Origin: Melanocharis versteri
Taxonomy: Eukaryota > Chordata > Aves > Passeriformes > Melanocharitidae
Direction: 5' to 3'
Length of the DNA: 64,000 bases
NCBI GenBank assembly: GCA_013397845.1
Contig: VZTG01010100.1
Span: forward strand, 23,893 to 87,892
How positions within the stretch are numbered: the stretch's first letter is position 1; the number at the start of each line of letters is the position of its first letter. Position numbers and translations under genes: made by a program. The notes beneath the pieces are model-generated. The model made no database searches. It worked only from the letters and a program-made list of their open reading frames with translations, and was not told the origin of the DNA. Positions 12,357 through 24,694 of the stretch are shown one piece after another.

Positions 12357-14084
12357 AAATGTAAAATTGTTTTTGAATTTTTCTTCCATTGTGATTTCAA
12401 AGAATCTATAAAAATCTAGTGGGGGATGTGATTTGAAAAGTGGGATGGGATGTGCTGATGTGAATAGAGGGGAAAACTGAGGTGGACTGCACTGTGGGAG
12501 GATTTGGCTTCAGGGTTAAAGTTGAGGTGGCTGTCGTTGCTGCTGGATTATATGGCTGGTATTGAAGACATGAACTGGTTTGGGCCCTCCTGAGCGCCTT
12601 GACACCAGCAGAACAATCACTGAGTTACCTGAAACACTCACTGACTGCCTTATCAGCTCCACGGGCACTGTGCATTGAACTCTTGTAGTAAAACACTTTC
12701 ATGCTTTACAGCATTATGTTTCCTGCACAGTAAGTTATCATAACATAACAAACTAGCCAGCTTGCAAATATTTAATCTTAATGCTTTTGAGTTAATGGAG
12801 AAATAATTGGTTTGGGCAAACCAACAGCTAGCTGGGTCTTCAGTGCACTGGTTAAGAAACAGTCCAGTGCAAATAAAGAAACAGTGGGATGACAGGTGTT
12901 GTTATCATCATTTAACCTGATTTTGAATTGAGCTAAACACGTGCTATATGATCATCATATAAAATGGCTTTTGGAACCCCAGTACTTTACAGTACTGTTT
13001 TGTTTTGTGCAGCTTGGAGGTAGAAGGGATGATGGTAAGCCTGGGTATTTTGGCAAAAACTGGAAACCTTGACCTGTGTTGCATAAATACAAGAAGAATA
13101 TGAATTTATTTTAAAAGCCCTAATTTATTCCACCCAGAGGAATCCCCAGTGAATAATTATGTAATTAAAAGAACCCTTTTTATCACAATACACCAACCAT
13201 TTGTCCAGTAACTTGTCAGAGGAATTTAATTAAAACACACAATCTTAAAAATATACTTGTCTGCAACTCAAAGTATGTAATCCCTTGAGATGGAAGCTAG
13301 TTAAGCAGGAGTTCAGCCCACCATAATTCTGCCACATTAGTGTGTACTACAGTATATTAATGTGGAGACCAAGTTCCATAGATGACTATGATGATCATTA
13401 GTGTTTATTATGATTACATTATAGTAATTTTTGTTTAGTCAGTAACCAGTTATGCTGAATCAAAAAAATGATGTAGTGTATTTATTGCAACCACTTATCC
13501 ATGTTCAGATAATTTTGTCCTAATGATAGAGCAAGGCTTTCTATCAATTGGTTATACATTAGGCACTTTTTTTTTTACCTCATGTGCTTGTACTGTGCCA
13601 GATGAACAAGTGGATGTGATAAGAAAATATCTGCACTGTTTCAGACAACAAAAAAGTTTTTCCAAAACCTCTTTGCTAGTAATGGCTAGAAATAGTCCCT
13701 TTACTTTAGTGCTTTCAGAACTGGGAATGGCTGATACATGCAAGTATTTATATGCAGTAGGGAAACACTTTTTATTTCACTTGGACATGCTTAATTCTTT
13801 CCCATAAATAGATTTTTGACTGCTTCCAGCAGAAAAGGTATGGCAGGGGGTACAGGGAAGAGATTATGCTCACATATTTTGTGGTCAGTTAAATGACAGT
13901 TTTCCAGTAGAGGAAAACTGGTGATGGGGAGTTGAGGTTTAAGGCTTCCTTACCTGCTCCAGTCTTGCAACAGTGACCACAAGCATTATAATGGCAGGCA
14001 AGGTGCAATGTACTTTGAGGTTGGACATACGGTATAACTGTAGAAAAATGTTTCATCAGGTGAGTGTCATCATGGCAACCTGCA
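12357..14084. other. Spacer, nothing recognised
   Basis: AT-rich sequence between two CR1 fragments. No exon, RNA gene or repeat that I can name. Confidence 0.45.
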
Positions 14085-14345
14085 AACTGACAGAGGGCAG
14101 AGGTAGATAGGATATGAGGAGAAAATTAGGTTAGATATCAGTGAAAAATTCTTCCCTGTGAGGGTGGTGAGTCTCTCACAAAGAGAAGCTGTGGCTGCCC
14201 CATCCCTGGAAGTGTCTAAGGCCAGACTGGATGAGGCTTGGAGCAACCTGGTCTAGTGGAAGGTGTCCCTGCCCATGGCAGGGGGTGAGATGAGATGATC
14301 TTTAAAGTCCCTTCCAACCCACACCATTCTGTGATTTTATGATCC
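14085..14345 (+). mobile_element. CR1 LINE, 5'-truncated 3' end (short copy)
   Basis: It carries the same 3' landmarks as the copy at 11838-12356: the GAGGGTGGTGAG box, the TTGGAGCAACCTGGTCTAGT box, the CCCATGGCAGGGGGT box and the CCCTTCCAACCC box, then a decayed ATTCTGTGATTTTATGAT octamer-type end. It is a severely 5'-truncated insertion, typical of CR1 reverse transcription that stops early. Confidence 0.9.
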
Positions 14346-15171
14346 TGGAATAAACACTGAAAAGACTCAACTGCATGAACTTGGACTTCTAAGTGTAGAA
14401 CAATATATACCATCACTGAGTAAATGCTGCTTGCCTGTTTTCCAAGTTGAAATGGAATGGATGAGCCCAGTAGTAAATTGCTTTCAGAGAAATCAGCACT
14501 GTTTGATCAGTGTAGAACTTGGTAGGATAGAGCACAGATGCTTTTGACAGGAAGACAGTCTTCCTTTCTTTCTGATTTTCAAGGCTGTGTCTCAATCCAT
14601 TGAGGAATTAACCTCTGTGTGTGCTCCTTCTCTGATAATTCTACGAAAAGAGGTTCAAAATCCTTAAACTAATGTGATATAGAAAGAATAAAGTATTTGG
14701 ATTGAATATGAATTCAATCCAAATTGGCATAAAAATACCAATTGACATTTGAATTTAGTTTTTACATTTTCTCTTCCATTTTAACATAATATTTTTCCAT
14801 GTTAGCCTTAAAACCAGGTAAGTTGTTGTATTATTTCTGGGACAGAGTAGTGATACTACATAGCACAGTGTTATTTTTTATGGAGAACTGGCAGTTTTAA
14901 CGATTATGAATTTTTTACTGATTTTGTTAATTCTGAAAGAACAGAGGTTTCAATGTAACATATAAGAACCCAAACAGTGTTAAATTTTATGCACATGATA
15001 AATGCGAAACAGTTGCAGGAATATTTCTAATGTTTTGCTTTAAATATTAGCATGATATTTTTCTGTGCTCAGTGATACAGTCATCAATTTATATAGTTCC
15101 AGTGAAGAATAGCGATTATGCTTTTAAATTTGATTGAAATACCCATACATAGTAGTATAAACTTTTGTGAA
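14346..15171. other. Spacer, nothing recognised
   Basis: AT-rich sequence. No gene or named repeat seen. Confidence 0.45.
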
Positions 15172-16011
15172 TGTCTTGGTTTAAAAGACAGGTGTCTGCC
15201 AGGGAAGGCAGGAACCTCACTTGGAGTGGAGAATATGACCCCCCTCCTTCCAAATTATTATAACTTTGAAATTAAGGGGCTTCCAGGCAAAGATATGGGA
15301 AAAGGAATAACAAGACCCCTGGAAGCAGCAAGCTGGAACGACAGGAATGAGCAAAATCCCGTGGTGGTAGACGAGATGTATCAGAAGTTCCGCAGCTGTA
15401 GCTGGAACTGCAGGACGTCCCAGCAGGCAGGGCACAATAGCGGGGGGCTACAGTGTAGTGAAAAACCCGGAGCAGTGCCGAAGAAATGGCGGAGGACTGG
15501 GCAGTGGCAGCTCAGTTCCCGAACATGGCAGAGAGAGGCTCCCTTGGGGAGGAGAGAGGCTCGGGGATTCCGGGGTTTCCCCCGAGGCACCCGAGCACTT
15601 GGTGAGGGGTCCTTTGGTGAGGTAGGGTGTTAATAAGGTGCCGGTGCAACGGCCGCTCCCACAACAAGAGTTTCACTCACGGTAAAAGAAAGGCAGCAAG
15701 AGACGGAACCCCGCAGTGATGGCGAATTTTCCCCACAGCGACCGCAGCCTCTCTTCCCTCCAAATGCCGAGAGCACAAGAGAGGGATAGGACCTGCACCC
15801 AACCCCATTTCCCCAGCCTCGTGATACCTCGTGATATCTCTGCCCTTCACAGAGAAACCCCCAGGTAAAAAGAGAGTAGCAAGCTGCACCCATCCCCTTA
15901 GCTGTGGCAACTCTTTGTGTCTCTTAAGTACCCAGTTATTACCTCCTCGCAACACATGGGGGAAAATTCCCTGAGAGAAAGAAATCAAAGGAGGAATCCT
16001 AAACCCCAACA
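15172..16011 (-). mobile_element. Solo LTR or LTR-like element
   Basis: The element starts TGTCTTGG on the + strand and ends CCCCAACA, so both ends obey TG...CA. Its GC content is far above the flanks. The - strand start (TGTTGGGGTTTAGG) matches what I recall as a common LTR start in songbird genomes, hence the - strand call. That is from memory and the orientation is uncertain. The flanking pentamers GTGAA (left) and GTAAG (right) do not match well, so any duplication has decayed or the right end is off by some bases. A 171-aa frame across it shows no protein family and is chance. Confidence 0.65.
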
Positions 16012-16190
16012 GTAAGTTTGTTATAAATACATATATTAAAGTGTTGGCTTTTCGCAAATAATGAATGCTATATGTATAATGTCAATCCTTATGGAAGCAG
16101 CTTTTGTTATAAAAATGTAATCACTTTTAAATGCTTTAATTACTTCTAAATGCTTTTTTTTTGCTCTAGCTTAAATGTAGTGGCTAATGT

Positions 16191-16709
16191 AACTGTGTTA
16201 AAATGTAGCTAGCTTAAAACCGTCAAACCACCTGCTTAGTTAGATAAGCATGGGTGTAACAGGCCCCTGCCCCAGGACATCTCTGTCGGTAACAACCATC
16301 TGCTGGACACCACCGGACAGAGGAAGATGCTGACTTCTCCGAAGACCCCTGCTACAGGACATCCTTATCAGTAACAACCATCTGCCGGACACCTTCGGAC
16401 AGAATAAAATGCTAACTCATGCTGACTCCTTCGGAGAAAACTGCGCATGCTCGAAGAAGGCGGACCCTAGGACGAGCCATGCTAACGAGCTGTTGAATAT
16501 GTATACTTGTCTATGAATATGCAATAAAATAATATAATAAAAAAAGTATATAAAGAGAGTCTATCCCGATGGCAAGTGTGCTCTTGGCTCCGTGCCAAGA
16601 GTGCCCGGTGTCACCTGGACGCTGTAACCTTTTGCCCTATACCCTGTCCCTTATTGTCCTTCTATTAAACCTTTGAATTTTAACAGGAGACTGGACCTCG
16701 TTTTTAACA
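16191..16709 (+). mobile_element. LTR with TATA box and polyadenylation signal
   Basis: The element reads as an LTR on the + strand. It has a TATA box (TATATAAAGAG) at about 16547, a polyadenylation signal ATTAAA at about 16664, and ends TTTTTAACA at 16709. Within U3 two blocks are imperfectly repeated (CAGGACATC...GTAACAACCATCTGC at about 16274 and 16354). The start is less sure: TGTGTTAAAA at about 16193 is preceded by GTAAC, while GTAAA follows the CA end, an imperfect duplication. It lies about 3.5 kb upstream of the first ARHGAP8 exon in the same orientation. Confidence 0.65.
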
Positions 16710-16715
16710 GTAAAC

Positions 16716-19700
16716 TTGTGCTGAACTTTTCAAAGTAATAATCCTTTAATTGTAAATATTAACGTACCAACCTGTGTGGCATCAGCATTCAAATTATTTG
16801 GGTTTTTTTTCAAGTTGTCAAATTATTTCAGCAGAGAGAGGCCCAAAGAACTAGAGCCCCGTGTATGCTCTCGCTGTCAGTCTCAGTCTCTATTAGCTGA
16901 TTTTCACCAATGTATTGCCAACGAAGAATGGCAGGTCAGTAAAGAATATGAAAATAAACTATGCCAAGTAGCTGAAACCAACTGATCATGAGAAATACAG
17001 ACTTGGAGTTTGGTAGACATTGTGTAGGAAACACACTGAGGAGAACTGCTATTCAGGGCAGACAACCTAGGGGAAGAAAAGGAGAATGTTTTGAAAACAT
17101 TTTTCACGAGTACATTATGCACTCAGCTCATGTATTGCTGTGTTTATAGATTCTGTAGCAAATTTCCTGTAGTATTATAAATAATGAAATAATCTCCTGA
17201 AAGCCCTTTACCTGTTTTTTATCTGATACCCCCTAGCAGATACTGGCTTTGCACAGAATTCTCATCCTATCAAAATGTAAATTGCAGAGTGATGTTACAC
17301 GGTTAGCAGTGTCACGCGTTTAAAAGTAACAAAGGCTATCAGTGGAAGGCAAGAACATCGAGGAAAAAAATGAAGAGAAACCGCACTATTTATGTTTGAA
17401 AAAGAACATATCTGACAGCTGAGTGAGCAGAAAGAATAGGCATCAAAGACGCCTGTGCCTTGACAAATGTTGGAGGAATCTCTTGCCTTTGTTTGGACTC
17501 TCTGTAGACAGGAGTTCATTACCAGGCGGTTCTGTGTGCGACTGCCTTCATTCCCACAGAAGTAATATTTCTTTAGGGATCTCAGTAAGTAATAACCTTG
17601 CCTCTGGAGGAACACAGTCTGCAATATTTTGTAAAATACTTCCAAATTTCTGTTATTAATAAAAGGCTTGTAGTTTGAGTCTTTTCAGGACTTTTGTTTT
17701 TTAATTACCTCTCTGGTGAGGTGGGGTTGGGGAAGGCACTAAATCTGACACTTTACTAGAAACAGTGATACGCGGCATAGAACACTATTAAGGAGGTCAT
17801 GTTATCTCTCAGGAACAGAGAATGCTGCGGTCAATAGGAAATCAATTTCTGAAGATGTTACGCTAAGTTTGTCTCCTAAGTGGAAACTTTCTAATTGTTG
17901 CCCCAAGGGAACAGTAAGCTTAAAAGCAGGCAGATGGCTTCTTTCCCGCTTCCCTTATTCTTTGATTCCGTGTAAATAATTTCTAGCTTCCCAGTAACTT
18001 TTTGTGTTAAATATTTGTAAATGTTTTAACACTATCATAGTTGCTCTCACTTGTACAGTAACTTTGCTGTTCAAAAACCAGATGTTTTTCAGCAGGTTTT
18101 GGGGGAGATTTAAATCTGCCCTTGCTAGACTGAGCCACTACTTCTAACTATAGCATTAGCAATTAGTATGAAGGAGAAATTGTATTTTGTCCCATGCTAT
18201 GTATTAAAGGATTGTATTTATTTTTTTCCTTCAAGCTGGGGCTGAAGCAGATGTCTTTTTTCCTTCTTCTATAAATTCATTGAGACGTTCATTACTCACA
18301 TCATCTGAAAAGCATTCTAGTGTCAAAGATATAGCCTAATTTTTATGACTTATGATTTCATGTATGGTTTATGGTTTAAATTCAATAGGCTGGAAAGGCC
18401 TGGTGTAAATAGCTACTTCAGAAGGAAGGTAAAGCCCCATTTCCTTGTAAGAGCTTTTGGAAATACTTGGTTGGGATGAAGTCCGTGAAGCTCAGATATA
18501 TTGAACATTGGCTTTGTTTGTTCTGGAAGTATGAATTAGCAGGTCCTTGAAAACTTCTCCAAGTCCTTACATTCCTACAAAATGTAAACATTTTGTTTAG
18601 GAAAAAACGTCGTGAGAAAATGTTCAGATAAAATAGAAAAAGTCAGCTTTTCTCATTTTATCCTTATTTCCTTATTTTGTAGCTTGGCTACATAAACACT
18701 TTTAAATTTTGTTCATTCAGAGTAGATATTTATGTACCATTTATTCCTGATCATCACAGGAGCAGATAAGCAGATAATATACCAAGTACTTATGAGCAAA
18801 CCATCTCACTAAATCATCTACAATACCTGCTACAGATTAGTTGCTAAAAAAATACATTATCATGCCAGTTGCTAGCTGTTAGTCTCAGAAATATCTAAAT
18901 ATCAATATCTATCAATAATAAAAATTAAGTACTCATTGGAATATCAATCACTATGCATTTTTAATAGTAATACAAATCTGACCTAGAATTGCTTTTTTTA
19001 AAAGAATATCATTGCTCAGTGAGAGATGGAATAATGTTCTTTTTTGAACTTAATGGGACTTTCCCCTGTGTGTATGGACTTATAAATTGAGTTTCCTGTA
19101 AGTAGAGCTAATTATTTTCAACAAGGAACAAGTAAGATTGTTAAAAAATAATTGGTAAGTTTATGAAAATTTTCTAAGTGGTAGAACTTGCAGCAAACAG
19201 GCAAACTGCCTGGACTTTTTTTCGGTCCAAAATAATTTCCCAGTTTGAGTGATTTGAAGGAGCAATACAAAACCCGATGTCTTGGCAGAGGAGAATGTGC
19301 TTGTGTATGCCATTTTTCGACCACCAGGCCATGAATTTGCCCATTTTGTTTTTATTTAACATGTTCAGATGATACCAAACTGATGTAAACTAAGAGGGTA
19401 AATTAAATTCAAAGGAGAGGCCTAAAGCTCAATTTCTTTCTCACCTCCGCACCTGAGTCTGGGTTTTTAATGTAAGGGAAGTACTCATTTGTAAGTACTC
19501 ATTTTGCTTTTTGGAGCAGCTGCTTGGGGAAACAGATGCTCTAAATCTTGTTTTCTGGTCCTCATGATAATTTTGAGTGTGTTCCTTAGTATTCTGTTTG
19601 CAAAGCACAGAGCTTTGACAAAAACCAGCAATTACACACAGGAACGGCTGGATTTTTCAGGTTCTTTATATGTTAATGGTCTCTTGAAATTTTCATGAAA

Positions 19701-20176
19701 CTCTTTCATGTGAAATATGAGGTACAGAATGTTTCCTGTAATAAAACTTAGAATCGCTATAGAAAAGTGACCTGGTGTGAAGGTACGGAGTGTATATATC
19801 ATCATCCACATTATGAAAATACTAGGTTTTAAGTTGTTTTCAGGAGTGAATTAGTCGGAAATTCTGATATTTGTCATTAAAGGTTTGTAATAAGTAAGTA
19901 CTTTGAGGAACAACTCCCCCGAGATAAAAAGAAGTCAATTCGTTCAAACTCTTTATTATTAATTAATAACTTTTCTTTTTTTTTAGATTGTGATTTTAAA
20001 ATACTGTTATAACACTCTTGTTGTAAGAAAATGGTAGCCAAACTTCAGTGAGGTTTTTCCTTTACAGCAACTGGGCAGTAGGATTTCTGGGGTGGGTTTT
20101 TTGTTTTCTTTTGCTATTCATGTAGTGCATAAAATGCGCCACACTGTGATGCGGCTTCCTTTGTTTATTTTTGCAG
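16716..20176. other. Region upstream of the first recognised ARHGAP8 exon
   Basis: AT-rich sequence. The exon at 20177 has its own splice acceptor, so an untranslated upstream exon and promoter should exist somewhere to the left, but I could not identify them. There is no CpG-rich promoter-like island in this stretch. Confidence 0.45.
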
Positions 20177-20288
20177 GGCTGACCCAAGGATCATTTCATC
20201 CTTCAAGAATCTGTTTGCTAGGTTTGCATAGACTTGTTCCTAAGGTGAAACATGTCTGAGGTTGACTATGATAAATTAGCTGAAATAG
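20177..20288 (+). pseudogene. ARHGAP8: ARHGAP8 exon 1 (first coding exon)
   Basis: A polypyrimidine-rich tract and CAG (20174-20176) precede 75 bases of 5' UTR. ATG at 20252-20254 has A at -3. The exon encodes MSEVDYDKLAEI and ends in a lone G before GTAAAT. The leader differs from the human start, which begins directly with a short MAGQ-type sequence, so the assignment rests on position and on phase agreement with exon 2 (G|AA = Glu). It could instead be an alternative bird first exon. The acceptor implies a further upstream non-coding exon that I did not find. Confidence 0.6.
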
Positions 20289-22221
20289 GTAAATATGTTT
20301 ATAATGCTTCAAATTGCATCTGTGTAGAGTTACAAGTGATTTAATAGAGTATCTTCAGTAAATGAGAGGCTTCGCCCACATTCTGTAATATTTCTTGGAG
20401 CAGTCCAGTATCAGTTACAGCTTCTGTACTGATGTGTACCCTATTAAAGCCATTAGTGTTGAAGGCTAGTTTAATAGCAGCTTTTGTGAATTACTGCTAG
20501 ATGGTCCTAGTGCAAGTCTAGGCTATTGGAACATGACCATCATCACATGTTGTGCACAAATGGGAGCCTTTACTCCAAGTAGACAAATATGGAATGAGTA
20601 CAGAGCATTGCATGTTACTTCCAAAGATGTTGATTGAGTGGAGCAATGTGAACCAAGGCATTAGGGCCTCATCATTTGCAAAGATCTGCATTACTTTTTT
20701 TTTCCCTTGAGTTTTTGAAGATGCCAGGCTGAAGCCCAGATCAAGGGTCTTCCAAATCTTGCCCAGGCTGCCTCCATGTCAGCCTCCCTTTCCCCATCCC
20801 TTCCCTTTGCTCTGATTTCACTACTTCATGGTCAGCAGCTGGCTGCCCTTTGTATTTCTAGGGACTGATACAAAATCCATGGAAAGCAATCTTCTTCCTC
20901 AAACTTGCCAAGATCTTGCTTGGGCTCCTCACATTGTCTCCTAGGCTGGGTTAAACAGCCCTAAGGTCTGAGTAGTAGCAGAGGATCCTCTGCTGCAGCC
21001 CATGGAGCAATGAACTCCTCTGTCATTTGCTGGAGAAAAATAGAGCTGAGGTCTCTCTCAGTTTGAAACAGTGATTCTTCTTTCTTATTTATGTTTATTG
21101 TGAAAAACCTTTTGAGTTCCAGTCCCCTTGTTCAAACAGAAAAAAAAAAAAAGAATGAAAAAGAATGTATAAAGAATTATCTCACTAGGTTAGGTCTATC
21201 TAAGCTTTTCAGCAGGTATGGTTAATATTGGGATTTCTGTAGACCCTGTGAATAAGTGCAGTACAAATTGGTGTGCATATTTACTTTGCTTCTCTGGGTC
21301 TTTGGAACATCTCAAAGTCAGATTGGTTGTTTCTTTTGTATTTTTGAACATATACTCCACTTTTAATAACACAGCCCCCACTTCACATCCCCACAGATGA
21401 GCATCTGCTATTTCTTTTCCTCTTTTCTCTTTGAAACTTTCTTGCCTTAGGTGGTTATGGTGCCCAGACATGAAGGGGGAAAAAAAGAAAACCCCCTAAT
21501 AAACAAGATAGTGCTTTACTTGTTCTGAGCTTTAACATGACTTAAATATTTTTATGGAGAAAAAGTTGTGGAATTTATCTACTGCATTATGTTTGTGTTA
21601 TTATTCTTCCCAGCTCTTGGGAAAAAAACATTCACTAAAGTGAAAGAATACTTCTCCAGTTAAGGTTAGTGTAGCTTTTTATATATGATAAGCTTTCAAA
21701 AGGTAGAAAAATACACATTTTGGAGATAATAAGATTTTAAACATTTTTGTGTATATGAAGAGGACTCTAATGGTGTCTGTCTTAAGGCAGATTTTTTTTC
21801 CTGTACGACTGCGGGTTTATTTTCTGAGAAGGCTTTTATGTGAATTCAGACATAAGGAAATGTAAAAGTAGTATGTATTGCTGACTCCTTTGTGTTTTGG
21901 AGAAGCCCAGCCACTAGTGGCACTTTTCATCCTTGTGAAATGCTTTTTTGGTACAAATAATGTTAAAAATGAGGCAATAAAGCCTTCACATGGCTGTTTG
22001 CAGGATAGAAAGATACTGAGAAACTGTGAGTAGGAAGCATTCCAAAATATTTAATACAAGTTTTTCTCTAACACTTACTAGCTGCTGGCACATAAATCTG
22101 GCTGAAATAATTATTTATCTTCTCTGCCCTAGTGTGCCTTGTGTGTTGGTCAAGGAACATGAAATATGCAGATGATGAGAAGACAAAATGTTCTAGTACT
22201 TTTTAATGTGACTAATAATGT

Positions 22222-22350
22222 TACAGATTATAGAAGAATGGAATACCAGATTGGAAGGGGGTGTTCAAGATAATGTGGTTCAACCTTTCTTAGCAAAGGC
22301 ACAGTTAAGACAAAATGGCCCAGCACCATGTCCAGCTGACTCTACCAAGT
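22222..22350 (-). mobile_element. CR1 LINE fragment
   Basis: The + strand shows the reverse complement of a CR1 3' end: an eroded AGAAGAATGGAATACC...TTGGAAGG opening, then a GTGGTTCAACCTTTCTTAGC block, an AAAATGGCCCAGCACCATGT block and CAGCTGACTCTACCAAGTGT. These follow one another as in an older CR1 subfamily. Divergence is visible throughout, so the copy is old. Confidence 0.8.
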
Positions 22351-22764
22351 GTCCAAACTGATAGATAAAAATGTTAATTCTACGTTATTAAAATCAGCAG
22401 GATAAATAGAGGTGGATGATGTATAGCAGGTGGTGCACCATAAAACATTAGTTTTTCTCTTTACCTGTGTCTTCTCTTAAGCCACTAAGACACTTGTGTA
22501 TTAGTTATTATTAATTATCCCAGATTCTGTTCATTTGGATATGTACTTAGTATGAGCTTTTTTTTGAACCTTACAACAGTTTGGAGAAAACCTGGGTGTG
22601 AAAAAAAAACCCAAACAAACCCCCCAAAAAACCCAAAAAGTCCTGAAACAAGATTGATTAACACTGTGTTGCTGTTTTCAGTATCGAGTAGATTTCAACT
22701 CTAGTATCTAGGAGAAGGCTGCCCATTTTCTGGGATTTTACTGGGCTTTTGAGCAGAAATTTAC

Positions 22765-23126
22765 TGTCGCAATCTGGACACGGCCCAGGGAGGAAAGGGA
22801 GAACCGAACTCAGGAGTAACTAGATAGAAATGCCTCTATTTATTTATGTACAGAAGAGTTTTTATACCCTAGGTCGTAGAAAGTAATTGGATCTTTGTTA
22901 ACCACCCCCAGGGTTATTGGCTAGATCCTAAAAACACACATTTCCTAAACAATCCTTCAGACGAACAATAACAAGCTGCAAAAACACCTCACAGGTGCAA
23001 GATAGAAGAATTATTTACAAAAGCTCTCTAGCTGTTTTGCAGCTAGCTCCGTGAGAAAGTGAGAATGCTCACGGACACAGGCAGATACTGAAAAATCTCT
23101 CTGCCACCAAGCTTTCAGCATCCACA
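22765..23126 (-). mobile_element. Solo LTR, ERVK-type, in intron 1
   Basis: A complete 362-bp LTR on the - strand. On the + strand it runs from TGTCGCAATC to ...GCATCCACA. It is flanked by a perfect 6-bp duplication ATTTAC at 22759-22764 and 23127-23132; six bases is the length made by ERVK/alpharetrovirus-like integrases. On the - strand a TATA box (TATAAAAAC) at about 22860-22868 is followed by AATAAATA at about 22842. No internal retroviral sequence remains, so it formed by recombination between two LTRs. It is antisense to the host gene. Confidence 0.92.
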
Positions 23127-23741
23127 ATTTACACCCTTGCTTGGCCTCTAGCTGGAGTATATACTGGATGAACATTTGGCTGCCTTGCCTAGTCCAGGTT
23201 CAGAAGGTTAAAGCATTTCAAGGGGACAGTGGATTTTGGGGGAGGTGAGATGGAGATCTGTTTGCAATTTACTACCCTTATGCAAGCTGTGAATCTGCTT
23301 TGGAGAGTGTTCACATGAGGTGTTAATGTGGAGTAGCTGTCAATGCATCTGGCAGCGCGCTGAAACGTTGGTTTCTCTGTTTGGGCAACATTGAAATAAA
23401 AGGCAGATTAGGGGAGTGTAAAAAATGATGAGACAACACCAGCAGTCATGAATAGCAAGGTCTCAGCATGCCAGCTGTCCAGCCATAGAGATTTTTGTGA
23501 GCATTGCAGGAGATACTGATCTTAAGGAGTGTGTGAAGGTAGATCTGGGGTATTGAAGAGTTTCTTTTCCCACACAAGAGAAAGTGTGAAGAGCAAGAAA
23601 CTGATTTGTAACTGCAATGAACAGTGGTAAAGGCCTGTGGTTTTGTCAAACTGGGCTAAAATTCAACCCTTCAATAATGTACCAGAGGCAGAAGTTTTTC
23701 TCTGTTCATGAGCACATCTGTGTTCTCGCATGCTCCTTTAG

Positions 23742-23865
23742 AATTGCAGAAAGATGAAGTGGATGATATACACTCAGAACAGGAAGAAACATCTCCACCA
23801 CTTGAGGATCTTGAGCTAAATATCAGTAATTCCTACTATCATGTTGCGAGACATCCAGTTGGCAG
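23742..23865 (+). pseudogene. ARHGAP8: ARHGAP8 exon 2, one base out of phase with exon 3
   Basis: The exon is bounded by TCCTTTAG and CAG|GTATGT. Joined to exon 1 it reads ELQKDEVDDIHSEQEET and later NSYYHVARHPVG. The YYxVARH segment matches the entry to the BCH domain of ARHGAP8 and of its paralogue ARHGAP1 (YYDIARH). It is 124 nt long and ends with AG, phase 2. Exon 3 needs a phase-1 partner, as the VAG|DD boundary in the family predicts. The local GTTGGCAG would fit if one G were an insertion relative to GTTGCAG. About three residues between ARH and VAG are also missing compared with human. Confidence 0.8.
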
Positions 23866-24460
23866 GTATGTTTGGAAACTCCTATGGTTTTACCTCACTA
23901 CACACATTATCACCTTTTTCTTACTGTACTTGAGGTGATACATAGGAATCATGTTGATGCTTTCAGCCTTCATTCTGAAAACAGCTGACTAGTAGTATGT
24001 GAACTTAGTGCACTCATCTGTAGATGGATTATAAGCTGAGTATTTGAAATTAAATTTGCTTTAAAATATAACTATAGCAATATCTTATGATCTAAGGCCT
24101 AACTGTAACACCTCTGTACTTCATTTGTGATAAGCTGTTTTGTTTGCTAAACAAAACAATATTGGATCCTTTAATGTTTACAGTTACTTATTTTTAAAAT
24201 ATTCTGGCAACATATAAGACGTGCAGCCATATTTATGATATAAAAGCACCTCTTTAAAGTGTGCGTTGCCTATATTTTTTCCCTTTTGGCTTATTTTTGG
24301 TATAAATGTGCTTAATAAAATAGCATTAATTATCACGATCTTAAACTAAAGAAATTAATACAATAAGAGATAAACGGTGATATTTAATCTTCATCCTAAT
24401 GATGTCTAAGATTGTGTTACATTGCATACACTTTTCGTATTTTATACTTTAGGTACATAA

Positions 24461-24694
24461 GCCTAGGTTATGATTTTTCAGGAAAATTATGAACTCAGGT
24501 TATAATACACAGATACCTTCCTGAATTTGAGCCATAAACAGGATGACTCAGGTAAACATCAACTTTAGCAAAACCAGTGCTCTAGGGCAGTGAAATCTAT
24601 GGTAATTTGACTTCTGACGGAGAATGGGAAGAGGATTTTACCCATAATAACTTCTCCTCTTGAAGTGAGTTATACACAGGTTAATAATCACCTT
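24461..24694 (+). repeat. Inverted repeat, left arm
   Basis: This segment is the reverse complement of 26495-26725, with roughly nine in ten bases matching by eye. Differences include a short insertion (CAGT-type, about 24575) and a changed poly-A/C tract near the outer end. It begins GCCTAGGTTA and ends AATAATCACC. The unit could be a dispersed repeat inserted twice in opposite orientation or a local inverted duplication. Confidence 0.88.

Larger units (their letters stand above)
20289..23741 (+). other. Intron 1
   Basis: Starts GTAAAT and ends TCCTTTAG. It contains an old - strand CR1 fragment (22222-22350) and a complete solo LTR (22765-23126). No other exon was seen. Confidence 0.6.

Noticed and set aside
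11930..12358. 142-aa frame that looks protein-like
   Set aside because: It is the tail of CR1 ORF2 plus 3' UTR, not a host gene.
15118..15633. 171-aa frame on the + strand
   Set aside because: It crosses the boundary of an LTR-like element and has a low-complexity composition with no domain.
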